A stretch of 64,000 nucleotides of DNA from Cyclobacteriaceae bacterium (GCA_027533395.1 JAPZUF010000006.1:1-64000); one strand, 5' to 3'; positions 1 through 8,040 are shown, counted from the stretch's first letter. Numbers and translations are program-made. The notes: generated by a model not told the origin, from the sequence alone.

Positions 1-2
1 AC

Positions 3-14
3 TGCTAGTCCGCA
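3..14. repeat. Left terminal inverted repeat of the IS1595 element
   Basis: TGCTAGTCCGCA is the exact reverse complement of positions 976-987. The match stops at the next base on the outer side. Confidence 0.85.
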
Positions 15-78
15 AAGATACCTAAACGTGACATAAGCTGTCTGGGTGTATTACGATCTTGAATAAAAATTAAGATCT

Positions 79-966
79 ATGAACTTACTTAGCTTCATTA
101 AAGAATTTCCTACTGAGGACTCATGCAGAAATCATTTTAGAGATCATCGATTTGCCAAGGGAGTTATCTGCAAGAAATGTGGTGGAATCAATCATTACTG
201 GCTTTCCGGCAAGAATCAATTTGAATGTAAAGGCTGTGGATTTCGGACAACTCTTCGCAGTGGCACTATTTTAGAAAGTAGTAAACTAAGCTATCGTTAT
301 TGGTATATAGCACTTCACTTAATGAGTTCAACCAAGAAGGGATTTTCTGCACATGAAGTTAGAAGACAGCTTGGACATAAGCGTTATGAACCTATTTGGG
401 CTATGATGAAGAAAATTCGTTCTGCTATGGGTAGAGCCGATGACAATCAAAAACTTACAGGCATGATTGAGTTTGATGATGCTTACTTTTCTACCAGCAC
501 ACCCAAGGGATTAAGAAAGAAAATAAAGCGAGGTAAGGGCAGTCAGAAAAAGTCAAAAGTCACTGTAATGGCTGAATCATTTCCATTGGAGATTGATGGG
601 GTAGCTCAAAGATATTGTGGGCAGTTTAAAATGAAGGTGGGTAAATCTGAGATGAAATCATCCACTCAACGGCTGGTAGAAACATCTATAGACAAGGACA
701 GTGTTGTATTTACAGATCAATCCACAAGCTATGTTGATTTGAAGAATTTAGTCAATCTACACGTGAGTTATAAATCCGAAAAGCAAAATGTAGATGAACT
801 CAAATGGGTTCATATAGCAATTGCTAATGCGAAAAGAAACTTACTGGGAATCTATCATGTCATTAAAGAGAAATACCTGCAACACTATCTTGATGAGTTC
901 TGTTTTAAACTCAACAGACGTTATAACTCAAATCTATTTGATAATCTTATCCTTAGCTTAATTTAG
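79..966 (+). CDS. IS1595-family transposase
   Basis: The 295-residue transposase is close to the usual length for the family. An N-terminal zinc ribbon is visible (C31-x2-C34 and C50-x2-C53), followed by a helical region and the ISXO2-like DDE/N catalytic domain. The likely catalytic triad is D133 (EFDDAYF), D213 (FTDQSTSY) and N250 (IANAKRN), with the conserved LLGIYH and YLDEF motifs just after it. An Asn as third residue fits the ISPna2-like group of this family, from memory. No frameshift or internal stop is seen, so the element may be active. The ATG at 79 follows a short leader of 65 bp inside the left end. Confidence 0.9.
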   Translation: MNLLSFIKEFPTEDSCRNHFRDHRFAKGVICKKCGGINHYWLSGKNQFECKGCGFRTTLRSGTILESSKLSYRYWYIALHLMSSTKKGFSAHEVRRQLGHKRYEPIWAMMKKIRSAMGRADDNQKLTGMIEFDDAYFSTSTPKGLRKKIKRGKGSQKKSKVTVMAESFPLEIDGVAQRYCGQFKMKVGKSEMKSSTQRLVETSIDKDSVVFTDQSTSYVDLKNLVNLHVSYKSEKQNVDELKWVHIAIANAKRNLLGIYHVIKEKYLQHYLDEFCFKLNRRYNSNLFDNLILSLI

Positions 967-975
967 TGGTAAGCA

Positions 976-987
976 TGCGGACTAGCA
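976..987. repeat. Right terminal inverted repeat of the IS1595 element
   Basis: TGCGGACTAGCA is the perfect 12-bp complement of the left end. The open frame of the downstream thioredoxin-like gene runs back through this repeat to a stop at 970-972 inside the element. Confidence 0.85.
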
Positions 988-1035
988 TATTATTTAATCA
1001 TTAATGTAAGAAAACCAATCATTATTCTGCTGATA

Positions 1036-1500
1036 TTGTTATTCTTTTCAACTTTAACATATAAAATAAACGCGATACTAGATTTAAAAGAAACTGCAAA
1101 CATTAATTTAAGAAAACTACAATCAGTAGAGTTAGTTGACTTGGATAGCACTTTTTATAATTTTGATTTAAGTTCTGATTATGTTTTAATTCTTTTCGAC
1201 CCAAATTGTGAACATTGCTATGATCAAGCATATTCGATTTCAGATACAATTAAAGGATTTTATGGCAGGAAACTAGTTTGGATTTCTAGTCGAAATATAA
1301 GTGAGATTAAATCATTTTCAGACTCAACAAGATTGGGTAGCAGTAATTTATGTGATTTCACAAAGATTGATCAAAATAAATTGTTTGGCACCTTTGGTTC
1401 GGTAGTTATACCCCAGGTATTTATTTATAGAAATGGTAATCTTTTAGCTCAATTTAAAGGTTACACTCAGCCTAAAATAATTCTTAAAAGTTTAGAGTGA
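1036..1500 (+). CDS. Membrane-anchored thioredoxin-like protein, probably 5'-truncated
   Basis: The protein has a thioredoxin fold of the TlpA/AhpC type with a CEHC redox motif (C58-C61 counted from the TTG at 1036) in an FDPNCEHCY context and a likely cis-proline in VVIPQVF. No ATG or GTG is available. The frame stays open upstream to position 973 and adds hydrophobic residues (KPIIILLILLFFS), which look like the start of a membrane anchor. The IS1595 end lies inside that open stretch, so the original start was probably cut off. The TTG at 1036 is only the first usable codon. The stop overlaps the GTG of the C39 exporter (GTGA), so both were one operon. In Bacteroidota, such thioredoxins often accompany exporters of GG-leader peptides; a role in that pathway is inference. 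Confidence 0.65.
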   Translation: MLFFSTLTYKINAILDLKETANINLRKLQSVELVDLDSTFYNFDLSSDYVLILFDPNCEHCYDQAYSISDTIKGFYGRKLVWISSRNISEIKSFSDSTRLGSSNLCDFTKIDQNKLFGTFGSVVIPQVFIYRNGNLLAQFKGYTQPKIILKSLE

Positions 1501-3584
1501 AAAAAAAAATCTATAAATCCTTTGTACCACAGCATGATAAAAGCGATTGTGGTATTGCATGTTTGTTAGCAATAATAAGATTCTATGGAGGTCATAGTAA
1601 TTTTGATGAATTAAGAAGGCTCAGTGGTACTACAAAGGAAGGAACTACTATGCTTGGTCTTAAGGAAGCAGCTCAGGAAAAGGGTTTTACAGCTGAAGGA
1701 TTTGAAGCTTCTGATATAAAAGATTTATTTGAATTAGATTATCCAGCAATACTTCATTTTGAAATAGAAAATCATTTTCAGCATTACGTAGTTTTCTGGC
1801 CAAATCAAAATATTGAAAAAGATATATTAATTACAGATCCAGGAAAAGGAACAATAAAAATCTCATACCAAGAATTAAATAAATATTGGAAAACGAAAGC
1901 TTTATTGTTATTAATCAAGAATAATAATTTTACGCATTTAGAAAATGAAAATAAAAACAAAAGAAAATGGCTTTTTAATCTAATAAAAAATGATATTCCA
2001 ATATTATCAATTTCACTTTTCCTTGGGATACTGATTTCTATAATAAGTTTAACAACAACAATTTTCACTCAAAGCTTAATCGATTCAATTTTGCCGCAGG
2101 AAGATAGATCTAAATTGATAATTTCTCTTGTGTTTTTTATACTATTGATAATAGGCAGATATTCACTAGGTTTTATTAGAGGAACTCTTGTTTTGAAACA
2201 AGGTGTGGATTTTAACAATAGAATAATTAGCTGGTTCTACAGTAAAGTAATTGGTCTGCCTAAGTCCTTTATCGATTCTAGAACTACTGGAGACTTACTT
2301 TATAGAATAAATGATTCAAAGAGAATTCAATCTATTTTAAGCGTAGTATTTGGAAACATTGTTATAGATTTACTATTAATTCTAGTTGCTATAATTTTTA
2401 TTTCTTTTTATTCCACTTATATATTAGGAGTAATATTCCTTTCATTTATTCTAAATATTTTTTTCATATTTATCTTTCGAGATAAAATTGTTGAAGCCCA
2501 AAAAAGATATTTGATTTCATCTACTATTGTTGAAAGTAATTTTGTGGATACTTTTCAAGGTATATCAGAGATAAAGCAATTTAATAAGAAAGTATTTTTT
2601 GAAAATTATAATTCCTTATTGATAAGCATTTCTCAAAATAGATATCTTGATTTAGGTCGTTTGAATTTAAAGTTTGGGATTTTATCTGAGTTATGTTCGG
2701 CTTTATTAAATACAGTAGTTATTATAGTTCTTTCTCAGATGTTTTTATTAAAAGAATTGACACTCGGTGAAATAATAAGCATATTAGGAATGAGTAGTCT
2801 GGTTCTTCCAGCATCTACGCGATTAACTATTACATTTATGCAATTTCAAGAAGCATTTATTGCCTTTGATAGAATGTATGAATTTGCTTCTATAAAAGGT
2901 GAACTGAAAGGCTCAAATTTGAATAACGATGTTCTTAACATTAAATCTATTTCTTTTGATAATGTTTCATACAAATTTCCTGGTAGGCTATACGTTTTGT
3001 CTAATATTGTTTTCCGAATTAATCGGGGAGAATTGGTCTGCCTTTATGGGGAGAGTGGTTCTGGTAAAAGTACATTACTTCAGATATTACAAAAACTTTA
3101 TACTCCTCAAAAAGGCAAAATTATAGTAAATGACAAATTAGACTACTTAACAATTACAAGTGATTATTGGCGAAGTGTTATTGGATCAGTAAGTCAAACT
3201 CCAAAAGTTTTTAATGGTAGTTTGGCTTTTAACATTTGCCTTGATTTTGATAAACAGAAAATTTTAGATGCAATTAATTTTTGTAATGAAAATGGATTTT
3301 CAAAATATTTTGATAAAATTCCAAATAGCTACAATTGCATAATAGGTGAGAGTGGGATAAGTCTTTCCGGAGGCCAAATTCAATTATTAGCAATTGCAAG
3401 GGCTTTATTTTTAAGTCCGCAGATTTTATTACTTGATGAACCGACTTCTGCTATGGATTCCAATATGGAGAATTTTGTATTTGAATTATTAAACTCAAAG
3501 AAACAAAACATGATAACTCTTTTAGTTAGTCACAATAATCAAGTAATTGAAAGATGTGACAGGGTTGTACCTATTAAAGTTTAG
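1497..3584 (+). CDS. C39 peptidase-containing ABC exporter (bacteriocin/RiPP type)
   Basis: The 695-residue peptidase-containing ABC transporter cleaves a double-glycine leader and exports the peptide across the inner membrane. Domains in order: a C39 protease (about 1-130) with Q12, C18, H96 and D114 visible; a six-helix membrane domain (about 165-455); and an ATPase domain (about 470-695). The ATPase has Walker A GESGSGKST (518-526), signature LSGGQ (623-627), Walker B LLLDE (E648) and H-loop H679. All catalytic residues are present, so the protein looks functional. The start is GTG, overlapping the thioredoxin-like gene by 4 nt. The coding sequence is much richer in A+T than the core genes further right. 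No precursor peptide or HlyD-type partner lies downstream, so any cargo must be left of the window. Confidence 0.92.
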   Translation: MKKKIYKSFVPQHDKSDCGIACLLAIIRFYGGHSNFDELRRLSGTTKEGTTMLGLKEAAQEKGFTAEGFEASDIKDLFELDYPAILHFEIENHFQHYVVFWPNQNIEKDILITDPGKGTIKISYQELNKYWKTKALLLLIKNNNFTHLENENKNKRKWLFNLIKNDIPILSISLFLGILISIISLTTTIFTQSLIDSILPQEDRSKLIISLVFFILLIIGRYSLGFIRGTLVLKQGVDFNNRIISWFYSKVIGLPKSFIDSRTTGDLLYRINDSKRIQSILSVVFGNIVIDLLLILVAIIFISFYSTYILGVIFLSFILNIFFIFIFRDKIVEAQKRYLISSTIVESNFVDTFQGISEIKQFNKKVFFENYNSLLISISQNRYLDLGRLNLKFGILSELCSALLNTVVIIVLSQMFLLKELTLGEIISILGMSSLVLPASTRLTITFMQFQEAFIAFDRMYEFASIKGELKGSNLNNDVLNIKSISFDNVSYKFPGRLYVLSNIVFRINRGELVCLYGESGSGKSTLLQILQKLYTPQKGKIIVNDKLDYLTITSDYWRSVIGSVSQTPKVFNGSLAFNICLDFDKQKILDAINFCNENGFSKYFDKIPNSYNCIIGESGISLSGGQIQLLAIARALFLSPQILLLDEPTSAMDSNMENFVFELLNSKKQNMITLLVSHNNQVIERCDRVVPIKV

Positions 3585-3839
3585 CTAATTGAATTTTTAA
3601 TCTACCGTACTATAAGTTCGAATTTATATAAAAAAGGAATGAATGATTTTATGTGAATGAATTGTTAAAGGTTAATGATCGAAACACTGCACTTCAATCT
3701 ATTAATTAACTTAAAGTTATTCATTGAAACTGCACTGACCTTTTTCTGAATTAACGATTACAAAGATTGATTACCAAAAATTGAAATTGGCTTTTCAGTA
3801 TAAATTTCAACTAATGTCTGTATCTAATTTATTATTGAT
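3585..3839. other. Non-coding A+T-rich spacer
   Basis: About 255 bp between the exporter and a broken protease gene. There is no credible ORF. A loosely repeated motif (GAAACACTGCACT near 3680 and GAAACTGCACTGAC near 3727) is visible. No clear terminator is seen. Confidence 0.5.
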
Positions 3840-4286
3840 TTACAAAATTGACTTCTTATCATTAAACAAATATTTTTCTATTTCGTTAATCGATTGAATT
3901 TGTTTTTCAGATTTATTCTTCAAAGACTTCATATTTATCAAATCTAAAAAGAGCAAAGAGTCTAATTCTTTAGCTAAATTTTGAGTAATAATTGAGTCTT
4001 CCATTATTGTTCCTTTAAATTCCTTTTGAAAATAGGGCTCTTGAAATTGCAACAATTGTAATTTTTGATCTGAGTGCTTTGGACGATTTAATGTTGCCAC
4101 ATACACCTCTCGTACTCGGCTCATGAAAACCTTTCTTGGTACATAACAATATCCATTGTTTCCCCATTCTTTACCCCATGAGTTTAACAATAAAAATGCA
4201 TCCTTTTTTTCATCAAAGGATACACATAAAATTGAATGATACTCTTCGGTATCATTTTGTCTTGGATTCCAAAAATACGGTTTAGA
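3840..4286 (-). pseudogene. C-terminal fragment of a papain-family (C1) cysteine protease
   Basis: Read on the minus strand from 4286, the frame gives EYHSILCVSFDE, then LLLNSWGKEWGNNGYCYVP. This is the papain-family pattern around the catalytic His and the Asn of NSWG. The half carrying the catalytic Cys is absent: a stop lies at 4287-4289, and beyond it the sequence belongs to a different gene on the other strand. A 75-residue, Lys-rich tail follows the protease part. There is no ATG near the 5' end; a TTG at 4190 would skip the His. I read this as a decayed remnant left by a recombination. Confidence 0.65.
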
Positions 4287-4289
4287 TCA

Positions 4290-4616
4290 GGACAAAACTT
4301 CGACAGTAATCGCACAAGTAATAATTTATCAACCCTTCAAATGGCATTGACAAATTTTAATCTTGTCAAAATCAAATATTATTCGCCAGAAAATAACCAA
4401 ACAACAGAAAGAACTGTAGAACCTTTTGCTATTTATACTTCACAAGAAAATTGGTTGCTCATTGCACTTTGTAGATTGAGAAATGATTACAGAGCATTTC
4501 GTTTAGATAGAATTGAAAGTTTGTTGGTGCAAAACCACACATTTGAACCTCATAAAATCACATTTGAGGAGTATTTTGACATTTGCAGAAAAAAATGTTC
4601 ACCACCCTTGACATAG
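4290..4616 (+). pseudogene. C-terminal fragment of a YafY-type WYL-domain regulator
   Basis: The frame carries the second half of a WYL domain: KIKYYSPENNQTTERTVEPF, then NWLLIALCRLRNDYRAFRLDRIE and a short C-terminal tail. The N-terminal helix-turn-helix and the first part of the WYL domain are missing. An ATG-like start at 4236 would run through the protease fragment on the other strand and adds nothing family-like. The break coincides with the end of the papain-like fragment, so the two broken genes share a junction near 4287-4290. The GyrI-like gene 52 bp downstream was plausibly its regulated partner. Confidence 0.6.
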
Positions 4617-4667
4617 GGCTGTCGCAAAAGAATAAAAGCTTTGCAACCTAATCAACATTAAAAAATA

Positions 4668-5228
4668 ATGAACGACAACTTTCACAACTTAATTCTTCTT
4701 GCATTAACACTAAGCTCATTCACAGCTCAATCTCAAATACAAAAAAATACCTATAGCACATTGAACAATCAAACTATTGAAAAATTTTATGTAATCGGAA
4801 TTTCAACAAGAACAACTAATGAAAATGGACAATCAGTCAAAGACATCGAAGCTTTGTGGAGCAAGTTTTGGGGCGAGGAAATTCAAAAACAAATTTCCAA
4901 TAAAGTGAGTGACGATATTTATGCAGTTTACACTGACTATGAAACTGATTTCACTGGACATTATACCACCATTATAGGATTACCAGTCATTTCATTAGAA
5001 GACATTCCAAAGGGTTTTGTAGGAATAACAATTGAAACTGGAGTATACCAAAAATTTGTTTCCAAAGGTAAAATGCCAGACGCTGTTTTCAATACTTGGT
5101 TAGAAATATGGGGAAATAAAGAACTAAACTTAAATCGAGCCTACAAAGCAGACTTTACTATTCACGGACAAAAGTATTATGACGGAGATAAAGCAGAAGT
5201 AGAAACTTTTATATCCATAAAAAAATAA
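4668..5228 (+). CDS. GyrI-like effector-binding protein with a signal peptide
   Basis: After an N-terminal hydrophobic stretch (LILLALTLSSFTAQSQ) that looks like a Bacteroidota signal peptide, residues about 38-186 match the GyrI/AraC effector-binding fold of the integron cassette (Cass2) type. Key patterns are FYVIGISTRTTNENGQ, DIEALWSKFWGEE, IYAVYTDYE, ETGVYQKF and AEVETFI. Family members bind small, often cationic, ligands and are normally cytoplasmic. Secretion would be unusual and rests only on the N-terminus; a later internal start is not available because the next Met is far inside the domain. The neighbouring WYL fragment suggests an old regulator/effector-binding pair. Confidence 0.75.
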   Translation: MNDNFHNLILLALTLSSFTAQSQIQKNTYSTLNNQTIEKFYVIGISTRTTNENGQSVKDIEALWSKFWGEEIQKQISNKVSDDIYAVYTDYETDFTGHYTTIIGLPVISLEDIPKGFVGITIETGVYQKFVSKGKMPDAVFNTWLEIWGNKELNLNRAYKADFTIHGQKYYDGDKAEVETFISIKK

Positions 5229-5250
5229 ATCGATAGAAAAGCACTTTCAC

Positions 5251-5328
5251 CTAACAGTTTTTCAAAACCATCTTGCAGAAGGTGCAACACAGGCTAACTT
5301 CGCAAAGCTGTTGGATGTTAGCTGTTAT
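5251..5328. other. Possible attC-like palindromic site
   Basis: ACCTAACAG near 5251 and CTGTTGGAT near 5308 match the integron-type RYYYAAC/GTTRRRY ends in 7 of 9 paired bases, about 65 bp apart. Imperfect inner pairing is seen (AACAG..TTTTCAAA against CGCAAAGCTGTT). The stretch ends in ATGTTAGCTGTTAT, which is repeated inverted after the next gene. No integrase is in the window. This is a suggestion, not a firm call. Confidence 0.25.
5315..5328. repeat. Left copy of a 14-bp inverted repeat flanking the CPBP gene
   Basis: ATGTTAGCTGTTAT is exactly complementary to positions 6151-6164. The pair encloses one complete gene. Confidence 0.7.
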
Positions 5329-5372
5329 GGTAGAATTCTCTGGCTTAAGTGAAATTTTTAAATTCAGAAAAA

Positions 5373-6161
5373 ATGAAAAAACTAAATTTTATTTTAATTT
5401 TTTTAATTGGATTTATAGCTTATTACGTAATAGATGCTATTACATTTTCGCACCTTCAAAAGGAAATAACGGCTTTGACAAAGTCAAAAGCGATAGGACA
5501 CATTCTGACCTACACAATTACTTTGATTCCTTTGTTTGCTACAGTTGCTATATTACATCGAAACTTCAAAAACATTTTTGAGAAGTTGGGACTTTCTGGT
5601 AATTTATTTGTTGGTTTTTTATTTGCCTTTGTTGTCACTTTACCTTCTTTGATTGCTTATGGATTAAAGTTCAGTATTAACTTTAAACTATCTTTTGATA
5701 CCATCATTATTAATACAATTTCATCAGCATTTTTTGAAGAGATTATTTATAGAGCATTTTTAATAGGACAATTATATAGATTTACAAGATTAGGATTTTT
5801 ATCATCAATACTAATAGGCTCAACCCTTTTCGGATTAGTTCATTTATATCAAAGTAATAACACGAATGAATTAATAGGTATTTTCCTAATCACATTTTTG
5901 GGTTCCATTTTATTTTTTTGGATCTATGCCGAATGGAAGTTTAACTTATGGACAGCAATTTTTTTGCATTGTTTAATGAATTTATACTGGCTTGTATTTG
6001 ATATAGACAATAATGCGCTCGGAGGAACATATGCCAATATTTTTAGATTTGGAACTGTTTTTCTTGCGATATATGGAACAATCCTTTACAAGAAAAAAGC
6101 AAAAATTCCTTTTGAAATTAACAAGAAAACGTGGTGGTTAAAATCACAAAATAACAGCTAA
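5373..6161 (+). CDS. CPBP-family intramembrane metalloprotease
   Basis: The 262-residue polytopic membrane protein has the CPBP (Abi/CAAX-protease-like) core: EEIIYR (E122, E123, R127), FGLVH (H157) and HCLMN (H199, N203), each inside a hydrophobic helix. These are the expected catalytic or metal-binding residues. The ATG at 5373 is preferred over a GTG at 5349, because MKKLNFILIF directly opens the first helix. Substrates are unknown; relatives act in prenyl-protein processing, bacteriocin immunity or membrane-protein proteolysis. The bacteriocin-type exporter 2 kb upstream makes an immunity role conceivable, but other genes lie between. The gene is framed by 14-bp inverted repeats. Confidence 0.85.
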   Translation: MKKLNFILIFLIGFIAYYVIDAITFSHLQKEITALTKSKAIGHILTYTITLIPLFATVAILHRNFKNIFEKLGLSGNLFVGFLFAFVVTLPSLIAYGLKFSINFKLSFDTIIINTISSAFFEEIIYRAFLIGQLYRFTRLGFLSSILIGSTLFGLVHLYQSNNTNELIGIFLITFLGSILFFWIYAEWKFNLWTAIFLHCLMNLYWLVFDIDNNALGGTYANIFRFGTVFLAIYGTILYKKKAKIPFEINKKTWWLKSQNNS

Positions 6162-6164
6162 CAT
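6151..6164. repeat. Right copy of the 14-bp inverted repeat
   Basis: ATAACAGCTAACAT overlaps the last codons and stop of the CPBP gene and is exactly complementary to 5315-5328. Confidence 0.7.
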
Positions 6165-6181
6165 AGGAGAGCTTTGGCAAA

Positions 6182-6328
6182 ATGGGGGAAGAAGTACTTA
6201 GTTTAACATTTGTAATTCTAATAAACATTTTTGCTTTTTATTCCCTCAAATCGCCAAGTCAAAAACCGAAAGCGGTCATTGTAAAGCTACACCCTACAGA
6301 CTTTGAGAAAACGATATACAGACACTAA
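6182..6328 (+). CDS. Possible 48-aa single-span membrane peptide
   Basis: A 48-codon ORF opens at ATG 6182 and encodes an acidic start, a hydrophobic segment (LSLTFVILINIFAFYSL) and a basic C-terminal half (KSPSQKPKAVIVKLHP). It ends 11 bp before the PhzF gene. It may be a real small membrane protein, or a chance ORF inside the spacer that follows the inverted repeat. I recognise no family. Confidence 0.3.
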   Translation: MGEEVLSLTFVILINIFAFYSLKSPSQKPKAVIVKLHPTDFEKTIYRH

Positions 6329-6339
6329 AAAAAATTTAA

Positions 6340-7149
6340 ATGAAAGTATTTATAATTGACGCATTTACAAATGAGGCATTCAAAGGAAATCCAGCAGGAG
6401 TTTGCTTATTAGAAAGTGAAGTTAGTGTTCAGACAATGCAGGCTATTGCTTATGAACTTAACCTTTCTGAAACTGCATTTTTAAAACAGAATAAAAATTA
6501 CGATACAGAATATTCAATTAGATATTTTACTCCAACTGTTGAAATAGATTTTTGCGGACACGCCACTTTGGCATCTGCAAAACTTATTCTACATCATTTG
6601 CAAAAGCCTTTCGTGAATTTTACAACATTTCACAACTTGAAATTAAGCGCAACAAGCCAAAACGAAAACATCAAGATGAAATTTCCAATTTATGAAGCAA
6701 TTGACTTTACTCCAACGAGAGAACTTTATGAAGCATTCGGTATTACAAACCCAATTGCAACAAAATTTGCTAAGGATTTAGATATGTTGATAATTGAAGT
6801 TTCAGACAAGGAAACATTGTTAAGCATACAACCAGATTTTGCAAAAGCAATTCAATGTACAGACAACATTAAAGAATTAGTTGTTACAACAAGATCTTCT
6901 GATAACGATTATGATTTTTATTCGCGCTGCTTTTGCCCTTGGATTGGAATAAACGAAGACCCAGTAACCGGAGCTTCACACTCAGTTTTAGCAAAGTATT
7001 GGAGTACAATTTTAGGAAAAACAGAAATGATTGCATTTCAGTCTTCAAAACGTGGGGGATTTATGAAATTAAAAATCCTTAATGACACAGAACTTGAAGT
7101 TGTAAGTAATGCAAAAATTATTCTTGAAGGAACATTGAAAATCAAATAA
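6340..7149 (+). CDS. PhzF-family epimerase/isomerase
   Basis: This is a 269-residue protein of the PhzF fold, which is built from two similar halves. The catalytic Glu is E44 in LNLSETAF. FTPTVEIDFCGHATLA and DPVTGASHSVLAKYW are the conserved loops of the two halves. Members isomerise or epimerise small acidic metabolites; the substrate here is not deducible. The gene stands alone and has no phenazine genes around it, so phenazine synthesis is not implied. The ATG at 6340 begins the family's standard MKVFIIDAFT start. Confidence 0.88.
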   Translation: MKVFIIDAFTNEAFKGNPAGVCLLESEVSVQTMQAIAYELNLSETAFLKQNKNYDTEYSIRYFTPTVEIDFCGHATLASAKLILHHLQKPFVNFTTFHNLKLSATSQNENIKMKFPIYEAIDFTPTRELYEAFGITNPIATKFAKDLDMLIIEVSDKETLLSIQPDFAKAIQCTDNIKELVVTTRSSDNDYDFYSRCFCPWIGINEDPVTGASHSVLAKYWSTILGKTEMIAFQSSKRGGFMKLKILNDTELEVVSNAKIILEGTLKIK

Positions 7150-7230
7150 AACAGTAACTTCCTAAAACAGATTAGCAATTATTGTAAATGAACACTAAAC
7201 TACAATCGAATTTTTTTAAAATCTAAGAGT

Positions 7231-8040
7231 ATGAATAATAAAGAATATGTTCACGGCTACTCAGGAAGAGAAGCTCTCAGACTAAATGACCAAGCCGCAA
7301 CATTGGATAGCATTATTCATAATGACACATTGTTTCCTAAAGGCAGTTATATCCTTGAAGCGGGCTGCGGTGTTGGTGCCCAAACCAAGATAATAGCAAA
7401 AAAAAATCCAGACTCTAAGTTTCTATCAATTGACATTTCTCAAGTATCCATTGAAGAAGCAAAATTGATGGCTGACCAAATGAACTTAAAAAATGTTGAA
7501 TTTGAGCAGGCCGACTTGTATAACTTGACATATAAAGATGAAACCTTCGATAGTATTATTATTTGTTTTGTTTTAGAACACCTTAAAAACCCAAAACAAG
7601 TTTTGAGCGAATTATCAAGAGTGTTAAAAAGAGGTGGCACCATCATAGCAATTGAAGGAGACCACGGTTCAACTTTTTTTTATCCAGACAGTATTGAAGC
7701 TCATAAAGCAATTGACTGTCAAGTAAAACTTCAAAGCCAGAACGGTGGAAATTCAAACATTGGTAGAGAATTATACCCACTATTTGAATCTGTTGGTCTT
7801 TCTGATACTTTCATTTCACCGCGAATGGTATATGTAGATGCCAGCAGACACAACCTTGTTGAAGGGTTTATAAAAAAAACTTTTACACCTATGATAGAGG
7901 GTGTGGGTGAACAAGCCATACAAGATGGTATTATTGATAGACTGACTTTTGAAAAAGGAATAAAAGATTTATATAGAACGGCTCAACCAGACGGAGTATT
8001 CAGTTATACATTCTTCAAAGGATTTGCAACAAAAAACTGA
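7231..8040 (+). CDS. Class I SAM-dependent methyltransferase
   Basis: This 269-residue methyltransferase of the type-11 kind has SAM-binding motif I (ILEAGCGVG, residues 41-49), an acidic end to beta-2 (LSIDIS), QADLYNL and a motif IV-like region (DSIIICFVLEHL), followed by the LKRGGTIIAIEGDHG turn. The C-terminal third (about 150-269) is a substrate cap that I cannot assign. The target molecule is unknown. The gene stands alone, 81 bp after the PhzF gene and followed by a convergent gene. Confidence 0.85.
   Translation: MNNKEYVHGYSGREALRLNDQAATLDSIIHNDTLFPKGSYILEAGCGVGAQTKIIAKKNPDSKFLSIDISQVSIEEAKLMADQMNLKNVEFEQADLYNLTYKDETFDSIIICFVLEHLKNPKQVLSELSRVLKRGGTIIAIEGDHGSTFFYPDSIEAHKAIDCQVKLQSQNGGNSNIGRELYPLFESVGLSDTFISPRMVYVDASRHNLVEGFIKKTFTPMIEGVGEQAIQDGIIDRLTFEKGIKDLYRTAQPDGVFSYTFFKGFATKN

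Larger units (their letters stand above)
3..987 (+). mobile_element. IS1595-family insertion sequence, complete
   Basis: The element is about 985 bp. It is bounded by perfect 12-bp terminal inverted repeats (TGCTAGTCCGCA at 3-14 and its complement at 976-987) and carries one transposase gene with intact catalytic residues. The left flank is cut by the window edge, so the target duplication (usually 8 bp in this family) cannot be checked. The right end lies directly against the reading frame of a thioredoxin-like gene, so the insertion probably interrupted the 5' end of that operon. The exact outer ends could shift by a few bases. Confidence 0.85.

Noticed and set aside
4235-4256. Perfect 8-bp stem-loop (AATGATAC, loop TCTTCG, GTATCATT)
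   Set aside because: It falls inside the coding part of the papain-like fragment, just before the catalytic His, and has no T run. It is probably chance.
5273-5581. ORF of 102 codons overlapping the start of the CPBP gene
   Set aside because: It overlaps the CPBP coding region in another frame and gives a mixed composition without hydrophobic logic.
6340-8040. PhzF plus methyltransferase as a phenazine-type biosynthetic cluster
   Set aside because: No other phz genes or scaffold enzymes are present; both genes stand alone with ordinary spacers.
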